Source of the DNA: Microthrixaceae bacterium
GTDB lineage: Bacteria > Actinomycetota > Acidimicrobiia > Acidimicrobiales > Acidimicrobilacustridaceae
NCBI GenBank assembly: GCA_023264915.1
Contig: JAHFUU010000199.1
Location: 1 to 5,663, forward strand
Length of the DNA: 5,663 bases
Direction of reading: 5' to 3'
How positions within the stretch are numbered: position 1 is the first letter of the stretch; the number at the start of each line of letters is the position of its first letter. Below the pieces are notes generated by a model, which was given only the letters and a program-made list of their open reading frames with translations, had not been told where the DNA came from and did not search any database. The translations under genes and the position numbers were made by a program. Shown here piece by piece: positions 1-4,629 of this stretch.

Positions 1-1
1 G

Positions 2-616
2 GGCGGGACCGGCGAGCCTTCGGACCCCCAACAGCCCGGTGGTCAGCCGCCCTATGGCCAGCCGCCCTATGGCCAGCCGCCCTACAGCCAGCCACAGGAC
101 GCCCAGCCCGACTACGGGCAACAACAACCTCAACAGCCCTCCTACGGCCAGCCCCAGGACGGCCAGCCCGGTTACGGGCAACAGCAACCTCAACAACCCG
201 GCTACGGCCAGCCCCAGTACGGCCAACCCGGCTACGGCCAGCCTCAGTACGGCCAACCTGCCTATGGCCAGCCCCAGTACCAGCAACCTGCCTACGGCCA
301 GCCCCAGTACCAGCAACCTGTCAACCAGCCGCCATCGCCTCCCAACGACGGTCAGGCATTGGCGGGGATGATCACATCCATCGTCGGCACGACGCTGTCG
401 TTCCTGTGCTGCGGCTTCTACGGGGTCATGGCCATACCGTGCATCGCCGGAGCGGTTCTCGGGATCATGTCCCGAAAGCGGATCGCCGAGTCCAACGGCC
501 AGCTCGGCGGTGACGCGATGGCACTCACCGCCTTGATCGTCGGCGCGGTGGGAGCGGTCTGGGCGGTGCTGTGGCTGGTGCTGCGGTTCGCGTTCCGCAC
601 CTACTACTGGTACTGA
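2..616 (+). CDS. DUF4190-like membrane protein with Pro/Gln/Tyr/Gly-rich repeat tail (5' end outside window)
   Basis: The reading frame is open from the window edge to TGA at 614-616, giving 204 visible residues; the true start lies to the left. Residues 1 to about 118 are low-complexity, built of [15 protein letters not shown] and [10 protein letters not shown] repeats. Residues about 120-156 are hydrophobic (starting [11 protein letters not shown], with a Cys-Cys-Gly turn near 139-141). A basic linker ([11 protein letters not shown]) follows, then a second hydrophobic stretch at about 174-198 and an aromatic end (RTYYWY). The order hydrophobic, GI(M/A)xxxR, polar Gly-rich linker, hydrophobic is typical of DUF4190 domains, small membrane domains of unknown function that in actinobacteria often follow Pro/Gln/Tyr-rich tails. 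The tail is probably cytoplasmic and disordered; this is inference. It is convergent with the regulator gene downstream. The family call is fairly secure, the role unknown. Another overlapping frame gives a Ser/Thr/Pro repeat protein, which is only the shadow of the same DNA repeats. Confidence 0.85.
   Translation, partial: GGTGEPSDPQQPGGQPPYGQPPYGQPPYSQPQDAQPDYGQQQPQQPSYGQPQDGQPGYGQQQPQQPGYGQPQYGQPGYGQPQYGQPAYGQPQYQQPAYGQPQYQQPVNQPPSPPNDGQALAGMITSIVGTTLSFLCCGFYGVMAIPCIAGAVLGIMSRKRIAESNGQLGGDAMALTALIVGAVGAVWAVLWLVLRFAFRTYYWY
44..88 (+). repeat. Three tandem 15-bp units within the coding tail ([10 protein letters not shown])
   Basis: Units at 44-58, 59-73 and 74-88. The first two are identical and the third differs at a few bases. 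They encode the pentapeptide Gln-Pro-Pro-Tyr-Gly/Ser. Confidence 0.85.
95..214 (+). repeat. Two tandem 60-bp units within the coding tail
   Basis: Units at 95-154 and 155-214 encode two near-identical 20-residue blocks (QDAQPDYG... and QDGQPGYG..., both continuing [13 protein letters not shown]). Most differences between copies are single bases, which suggests fairly recent duplication of the block. Confidence 0.85.
197..316 (+). repeat. Four tandem 30-bp units within the coding tail
   Basis: Units at 197-226, 227-256, 257-286 and 287-316 encode [12 protein letters not shown]. Units 1 and 2 differ at one silent position (CCC/CCT), as do units 3 and 4 (TAT/TAC). Pairs 1-2 and 3-4 differ by coding changes (Gly to Ala and Gly to Gln), consistent with stepwise slippage or duplication. 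The first unit overlaps the end of the preceding 60-bp repeat. Confidence 0.85.
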
Positions 617-645
617 GCCCGCGGGCGTCGATCATCCACGCGTGC

Positions 646-692
646 GGGATCCTCTTGCTTGGCGCCCCAAGAGATGAGGGGCCGCGGATCCC
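646..692. terminator. Possible bidirectional terminator between convergent genes (nested inverted repeats)
   Basis: An outer inverted repeat pairs GGGATCC (646-652) with GGATCCC (686-692). Inside it GCCCC (664-668) can pair with GGGGC (678-682), and CTTGG (658-662) with CCAAG (667-671); the two inner stems exclude each other. The site lies in the gap between two genes that end towards each other, where a shared terminator would be expected. There is no T-tract on either side, so an intrinsic terminator is only weakly supported. A 10-bp palindrome, GCCCGCGGGC at 617-626, also directly follows the upstream stop codon. Confidence 0.3.
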
Positions 693-746
693 AACCCGAT
701 CACATGACCCGTCGGGGCTGGGGCGAAGCCCGGCTGGGGTGGCTGA

Positions 747-1478
747 TCAGTCAACCAGGCGCAGGCCGCTCGGTGCCATCGACGATTCGGCGTTCTGGAT
801 GTCGACGACGAACTCTGTGAGGTGAGCCGGGAACACGTGCTCGCTCACCAGAACGGGCTGGCCGTCGGCTGATCTGGTCACCCGCTCACACCGGAGCACG
901 GGCGAGCCTGCCGGGATGTCGAGAAGCTCGGCATCATGCGTCGATGCTGCGGCCGCTCCGATGGTCTGTGTCGCGCCGCCAAGCTCGACCGATATCAGCT
1001 CATAGAAGGGGGAGCGGGTCACGTCGGCACGGGAGAGCTCGGCACCGAGCGCCTCCGGGCACCAAACGGTCACCAACGCGAACGGGTTGCCGTCAGCCAG
1101 GTTCAGGCGCCTCACGCGCAGAACGGTCCCTGAGCCGAGGACCTCGAGCACTCGCTGGGGTGCGGTCACGAAGCGGAAGTCGAGGATCCTCCGCTCGGAC
1201 TGGACGCCCTCTGCGGCCAGCTGGCTCTCGATCGTTCCCAGCCGCCCGAGCGACTGGCGGACAGGATCGCTCGCCGAGAACCACCCAAAGCCCTGTCGGG
1301 AGTCAACCAGGCCCTCATCACGGAGCAGCTCGAGGGATCGGCGGACCGTCACGCGGGAGGCGTCGAACTCCGCGGAGAGCTCGGACTCGCTCGGAAGCAG
1401 CCTGCCCGCACCGAACTCCCCTGACGCGATGCGGTCCCGCAGCCTGTCCGCTATCAACTGGTACCTGGTCTGCCGCAT
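747..1478 (-). CDS. GntR-family transcriptional regulator, HutC/FarR type (wHTH plus UTRA domain)
   Basis: A 243-residue cytoplasmic DNA-binding repressor or activator. Residues about 5-67 form the GntR winged helix-turn-helix: RYQLIADRLRDRIASGEF, then LLPSESELSAEFDASRVTVRRSLELLRDEGLV and the wing SRQGFGWF. Residues about 90-235 match a UTRA ligand domain (VLRVRRLNLADGNPFALVTVWCP, later SPVLRCERVTRSADGQPVLVSEHVFP). UTRA regulators bind small molecules such as sugars, amino-acid derivatives or organic acids; the ligand here cannot be read from sequence. ATG at 1476-1478 is chosen because the GntR motif begins a few residues later, as in the family. GTG at 1554-1556 would add 26 non-conserved residues and start inside an operator-like repeat. 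The ribosome site is poor for either start (GGTGAAG about 12 nt upstream of the ATG). The gene is divergent from the aconitase gene across 280 bp full of inverted repeats, so autoregulation and control of the aconitase gene are likely, though inferred. Confidence 0.9.
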   Translation of the reverse strand: MRQTRYQLIADRLRDRIASGEFGAGRLLPSESELSAEFDASRVTVRRSLELLRDEGLVDSRQGFGWFSASDPVRQSLGRLGTIESQLAAEGVQSERRILDFRFVTAPQRVLEVLGSGTVLRVRRLNLADGNPFALVTVWCPEALGAELSRADVTRSPFYELISVELGGATQTIGAAAASTHDAELLDIPAGSPVLRCERVTRSADGQPVLVSEHVFPAHLTEFVVDIQNAESSMAPSGLRLVD

Positions 1479-1544
1479 GCCGCTAAGTCGCTTCACCGCT
1501 CTGGGAGGGCCCAACTGACTCTGATTCAGATTTGCACAGGATCT

Positions 1545-1593
1545 CACTGAGCACACCGGTGCTCACGGGAGCACTGAGCACACCGGTGCTCAC
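1545..1593. promoter_or_regulatory. Tandem operator candidate: two 22-bp direct repeats, each with TGAGCAC-N4-GTGCTCA
   Basis: Identical 22-bp copies occupy 1545-1566 and 1572-1593, 27 bp start to start with 5 bp between. Each contains an inverted repeat with 7-bp arms and spacer ACCG, at 1548-1565 and 1575-1592. The spacing creates a further GAGCAC half-site at 1569-1574, so there are five half-sites, at 1549, 1559, 1569, 1576 and 1586; the first three are exactly 10 bp apart. The cluster lies 70 bp upstream of the regulator start and about 165 bp upstream of the aconitase start. Such arrays are typical binding sites for dimeric repressors, and the adjacent GntR protein is the obvious candidate, though this is not proven. 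Confidence 0.7.
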
Positions 1594-1647
1594 AGATGAC
1601 GCCGGGTCGCACCGCGCTTGACTGTTCACCATATTCGGTTTGCCGAT

Positions 1648-1691
1648 ACTTGTCTACAACTTGTATTTCTCTCAACTTGTCCTATACTTGT
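1648..1691 (+). promoter_or_regulatory. Four ACTTGT boxes in two pairs, 27-bp period, upstream of the aconitase gene
   Basis: ACTTGT occurs at 1648-1653, 1659-1664, 1675-1680 and 1686-1691. Boxes within a pair are 11 bp apart and the pairs repeat after 27 bp. The first pair also contains TTGT-CT-ACAA (1650-1659), an inverted repeat resembling operators of HutC-type GntR regulators. The array overlaps the likely core promoter of the aconitase gene, so a bound protein would probably block RNA polymerase. Chance is unlikely for four copies of a 6-mer in 44 bp of otherwise GC-rich DNA. Confidence 0.6.
1661..1688 (+). promoter_or_regulatory. Candidate promoter of the aconitase gene
   Basis: TATACT at 1683-1688 matches the -10 consensus in five of six positions. 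TTGTAT at 1661-1666 could serve as a weak -35 box with a 16-bp spacer. A start about 7 bp after the -10 box would give a leader of roughly 60 nt. The surroundings (1625-1700) are clearly more AT-rich than the rest of the window. A second possible -35, TTGACT at 1618-1623, has no well-placed -10. Confidence 0.45.
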
Positions 1692-1699
1692 ATGCATAC
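1690..1699. promoter_or_regulatory. Perfect palindrome GTATGCATAC at the predicted transcription start
   Basis: This 10-bp perfect palindrome begins 1 bp after the -10 candidate and overlaps the last ACTTGT box. Its GT...AC ends resemble the general GntR-family operator form. Its position over the expected +1 would suit a repressor site. Confidence 0.4.
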
Positions 1700-1745
1700 C
1701 TGGCTCCGAGCGCCCATCCTGGGCCAGTCAGATGTAACTCTCACC

Positions 1746-1751
1746 GGAAGG
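1746..1751 (+). promoter_or_regulatory. Shine-Dalgarno GGAAGG of the aconitase gene
   Basis: GGAAGG ends 7 nt before the ATG at 1759. It is the best ribosome binding site in the window and fixes the aconitase start. Confidence 0.8.
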
Positions 1752-1758
1752 CTCTGTC

Positions 1759-4032
1759 ATGGTCGTAGCTGCCAACACCCCATCAGGCCTCGTCGACGAC
1801 GTCTACTCGCGGCTGGCCGAGCGCTGTGCCCTCGGCCGCGAGAGGCTCGGCAGGCCACTCACCTTCGCAGAGAAGGTGCTGATCAACCACTTGCGCGACC
1901 CCCACGCACAAGGTCTCGAACGGGGCCGCTCCTATGCCGACCTTGACCCGGACCGGGTAGCCATGCAGGACGCCACCGCCCAGATGGCCCTCTTGCAGTT
2001 CATGACCGCCGGCCTGGCCCAGGTCGCCGTACCTGCGACCGTGCACTGTGACCACCTGATACAGGCTCGCCTCGACGGATACTCGGACCTGCTGGCGGCG
2101 CTCGACACCAACGACGAGGTCTATGAGTTCTTGGGGTCGGTCTCGGCCCGCTACGGCATCGGGTTCTGGAAGCCGGGCAGCGGCATCATCCACCAGGTGG
2201 TGCTCGAGCAGTACGCGTTCCCAGGCGGGATGATGATCGGAACCGACAGCCACACTCCCAACGCCGGGGGGCTCGGCATGGTGGCCATCGGCGTGGGCGG
2301 CGCCGACGCCGTCGACGTGATGACCGGGTTCCCGTTCAACATCCGTTGGCCGAAGCTGATCGGTGTGCACCTCACCGGGGCGCTCGACGGATGGGCAGCT
2401 CCCAAAGACGTCATCTTGGAGGTTGCTCGCATCCTCACCGTCAAGGGCGGCACCGGCGCCATCGTCGAGTACTTCGGGCCCGGTGCCGAGTCCCTCTCCG
2501 CGACCGGAAAGGCAACGATCTGCAACATGGGTGCCGAGATCGGGGCCACCACGTCGCTGTTCGCCTATGACGAGGCGATGAGGCGATATCTGGCAGCCAC
2601 AGGGCGGGAGGCGATCGCGGCGGCGGCCGACGCGGTTGCTGGTGACCTTCGCGCCGACGACGGAGTCCTCACGAGCCCGGAGGATCACTTCGACGAGGTG
2701 ATCCACATAGACCTCTCCGCCCTCGAGCCGCTCATCAACGGTCCCCACACGCCTGATCGTGCCCGCCCGCTCAGCAGGCTAGGTGCAGAGGCCAGGGCCG
2801 AAGGCTGGCCGCTCGAGATCAGCGTTGCTCTCGTCGGCTCATGCACCAACTCCTCCTATGAGGACATCACGCGCGCCGCCTCCATCGCCCGAGACGCTGC
2901 CAGCAAGGGCCTCAAGGCACGCTCTCGGCTGCTGGTCACCCCAGGCTCAGAACGGGTACGGGCAACGATCGAGCGCGACGGGCTGCTCGGCGACCTCGAG
3001 TCCATCGGGGCTGTCGTGCTCGCCAACGCGTGCGGGCCCTGCATCGGCCAGTGGGCGCGCAGCGACGTCGCCGAAGGCGAACCCAACGTGATCGTCAACT
3101 CCTACAACCGCAACTTCCCCAAGCGCAACGACGGGCTGGCATCCACCCTGTCCTTCGTCACCTCACCAGAGACCGTCGTGGCCCTGGCTCTCGCGGGCAC
3201 CGTCGAGTTCGACCCGCGGACCGGCACGCTCACGAACCAAGCAGGCGAGCAGGTCCGCCTCGAGGTCGGCCAAGGCGTCGAGCTGCCCCCGGCCGGATTC
3301 GAGAGCGGCGAGGAAGGATTCGTGGCTCCGCCCGAGGACGGATCCGGCGTCGAGGTGAGGGTCGACCCTGACAGCGACCGCCTGCAGCTCCTCGAGCCCT
3401 TCCCGCCCTGGGACGGCAAGGACTTCATGGAGATGCCCATCCTCGTCAAGGCCGCGGGCAAGTGCACCACTGACCACATCTCCGCGGCTGGCCCGTGGCT
3501 GAAGTACCGCGGCCACCTCGAGAACATCTCCGGCAACCTCTTCCTGGGTGCGGTCAATGCCTTCAGCGGGGCGGTCGGCGAGGGGAAGGACCAGCTCGAC
3601 GGCCAGACCAAGCCCTTCCCCGACATCGCCAAGCACTACATGCAGGCCCACCAGCCGTGGGTTGCGATCGGCGACGAGAACTACGGCGAGGGCTCTTCGC
3701 GCGAGCACGCCGCGATGGAACCCAGGTACCGGGGTGCAAGGGCGGTCATCACCAGAAGCTTCGCCCGCATACACGAGACCAACCTCAAGAAGCAGGGCGT
3801 GCTTCCCCTGACCTTCGCAGACCCCTCGACCTATTACCAGATCGGCGAGGACGACCGCATATCGGTGCTGGGCCTCGCGGACCTGGCCCCAGACCTGCCG
3901 GTGCGGTGCCGGATCACCAAGACCGACGGAACGACCATCGACTTCGAGGCCAACCACACGATGTCACCAGACCAGATCGAGTGGTTCCGCGCAGGCGGCG
4001 CGCTCAACATCATCCGCCAGCGAGGTCTGTGA
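1759..4032 (+). CDS. acn: Aconitate hydratase, mitochondrial-type (citrate/isocitrate isomerase)
   Basis: Complete 757-residue cytoplasmic [4Fe-4S] enzyme interconverting citrate and isocitrate through cis-aconitate in the TCA and glyoxylate cycles. The catalytic region spans about residues 30-480: VHCDH with D98-H99, TDSHTPNAGG with D163 and H165, and NMGAEIGATT with E260. Cluster ligands are C362 (GSCTNSSYED) and C425/C428 (ACGPCIG). Their spacing of 63 and 3 is the same as in mature pig mitochondrial aconitase (358, 421, 424). A linker of about 60 residues leads to the swivel domain, starting near FPPWDGKDF. The GDENYGEGSSREHAA motif there places S646 at the catalytic serine (642 in pig). 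The end, NHTMSPDQIEWFRAGGALNI, is typical of the mitochondrial-type branch. The length fits that branch (about 750) and not the AcnA/IRP1-like form (about 900) usual in actinobacteria. It is divergent from the GntR regulator, with operator-like repeats between them. No active-site residue looks damaged. Confidence 0.97.
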   Translation: MVVAANTPSGLVDDVYSRLAERCALGRERLGRPLTFAEKVLINHLRDPHAQGLERGRSYADLDPDRVAMQDATAQMALLQFMTAGLAQVAVPATVHCDHLIQARLDGYSDLLAALDTNDEVYEFLGSVSARYGIGFWKPGSGIIHQVVLEQYAFPGGMMIGTDSHTPNAGGLGMVAIGVGGADAVDVMTGFPFNIRWPKLIGVHLTGALDGWAAPKDVILEVARILTVKGGTGAIVEYFGPGAESLSATGKATICNMGAEIGATTSLFAYDEAMRRYLAATGREAIAAAADAVAGDLRADDGVLTSPEDHFDEVIHIDLSALEPLINGPHTPDRARPLSRLGAEARAEGWPLEISVALVGSCTNSSYEDITRAASIARDAASKGLKARSRLLVTPGSERVRATIERDGLLGDLESIGAVVLANACGPCIGQWARSDVAEGEPNVIVNSYNRNFPKRNDGLASTLSFVTSPETVVALALAGTVEFDPRTGTLTNQAGEQVRLEVGQGVELPPAGFESGEEGFVAPPEDGSGVEVRVDPDSDRLQLLEPFPPWDGKDFMEMPILVKAAGKCTTDHISAAGPWLKYRGHLENISGNLFLGAVNAFSGAVGEGKDQLDGQTKPFPDIAKHYMQAHQPWVAIGDENYGEGSSREHAAMEPRYRGARAVITRSFARIHETNLKKQGVLPLTFADPSTYYQIGEDDRISVLGLADLAPDLPVRCRITKTDGTTIDFEANHTMSPDQIEWFRAGGALNIIRQRGL

Positions 4033-4046
4033 CCTCTTGCAGGTCA
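4022..4046 (+). other. Two alternative hairpins over the aconitase stop codon
   Basis: GAGGTC (4022-4027) pairs with GACCTC (4031-4036) around a 3-nt loop that includes the first base of the stop codon. TGACCT (4030-4035) can instead pair with AGGTCA (4041-4046) around CTTGC. The two stems share the middle segment, so only one can form. No T-run follows, so this is not a classical terminator; it may protect the mRNA 3' end or mean nothing. Confidence 0.25.
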
Positions 4047-4202
4047 TGCAGCCTGGAGACCGTCCAACACGTCCGTCTGGACCCGCTCCGTACCGCCTGA
4101 GACCGTTGAGCTCGGCGGCGAAGGGGGCTGTTCAGCAAGGGTCCAACTGTCCAGCCCTTCCGCTTGTGTCCCAACGGTCCGGCGCCGTTCGCCTGAGTCC
4201 TT

Positions 4203-4555
4203 TCATGGCGACGATCGCTCGGTCCGTTCGCCCGGAGGCGGCACCTGCGTGACCGCTCCCGACCGCACGCCTTCGGGCTGCGTCCGCTGCATGACCGTGG
4301 CGAAGCCGCTTTCCTCAAGCCCGAGGATCAGGTGCGCGGGTTCGACGACGACACCAAGCTGATCGAGGTCTTCGCCCCCTGACAGGCCAGTCCCGTGCGC
4401 GGTCGATCCCACCTCGACGAGCAGGATCGTACCGTCGGGCAGCGCTGGGATCTCCAGAGGGAGATGCTGGCAGACGACAAGTGAGGAAGGGCACCGAGTT
4501 CAGCTGCAGAGGCCTCGACACACGGGGTCTTGGACACCTCGTCGGCGACGGTCAC
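4203..4555 (-). pseudogene. Possible decayed gene fragment, two overlapping frames (very uncertain)
   Basis: On the minus strand a GTG at 4553-4555 opens a frame beginning MTVADEVSKTPCVEASAAEL that looks coding for about 30 residues. A second frame, open from about 4496 to the stop at 4203, then looks more coding (LPLEIPALPDGTILLVEVG, then EDLDQLGVVVEPAHLILGLE). Joining them needs a frameshift around 4450-4470. High G+C at positions 1 and 3 with low G+C at position 2 supports coding ancestry. The segment around LPDGTILLVEV faintly recalls the start of SMP-30/gluconolactonase-like proteins, but this is speculative. The directly opposite plus-strand frame (ending AFLKPEDQVRGFDDDTKLIE-VFAP, stop at 4379-4381) has similar composition, so even the strand is uncertain. 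Confidence 0.2.
4264..4282. other. Hairpin with TTCG tetraloop, no T-tract
   Basis: CCGCA (4264-4267 paired, C4268 bulged) plus GCC (4269-4271) pairs with GGC (4276-4278) plus TGCG (4279-4282) around loop TTCG. The closing C(TTCG)G is the unusually stable RNA tetraloop when transcribed on the plus strand. It lies about 230 nt after the acn stop and could mark a processed or terminated 3' end, but the lack of a following T-run keeps this tentative. Confidence 0.3.
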
Positions 4556-4629
4556 GATCGAACCCGTTGGTCAGGACCTATCAATTCGGCCAAGATCACA
4601 CGGCTCTCCCCCACCTGTCATGGATCACG

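Larger units (their letters stand above)
4033..4629. other. 597-bp interval between acn and hen1 with no convincing intact gene
   Basis: All frames were read. The open frames here are short and lack good starts, ribosome sites or recognisable families. The interval holds a stem of GGGCTG (4125-4130) with CAGCCC (4152-4157), a TTCG-loop hairpin at 4264-4282, and a stretch at about 4203-4555 with coding-like base composition that may be a decayed gene. No tRNA, insertion sequence or strong promoter for hen1 was found; TTGGTC (4567-4572) with CAAGAT (4591-4596) is only a weak match. Confidence 0.6.

Noticed and set aside
39..371. 110-codon Ser/Thr/Pro-rich frame on the plus strand
   Set aside because: It is another frame of the same DNA repeats; the frame ending at 616 continues into a recognisable membrane domain and is the real one.
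1479..1556. Longer GntR start at GTG 1554-1556
   Set aside because: The added 26 residues are not family-like, there is no ribosome site, and the start would lie inside the operator-like repeat.
1545..1593. CRISPR-like array
   Set aside because: Only two repeats with a 5-bp gap, no true spacers and no cas genes; operator repeats explain it better.
1783..2748. 321-codon minus-strand frame opposite the aconitase gene (also 3163-3957)
   Set aside because: Both are antisense shadows of a strongly supported enzyme gene and show no recognisable domains.
4339..4345. GGTTCGA as a tRNA T-loop
   Set aside because: The flanks do not form a T-stem, and no acceptor or anticodon arm can be drawn.
4195..4381. 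Plus-strand open frame ending DDDTKLIEVFAP
   Set aside because: No start codon or ribosome site, no recognised family, and it is codon-for-codon antisense to the minus-strand fragment; kept only as part of the possible decayed gene.
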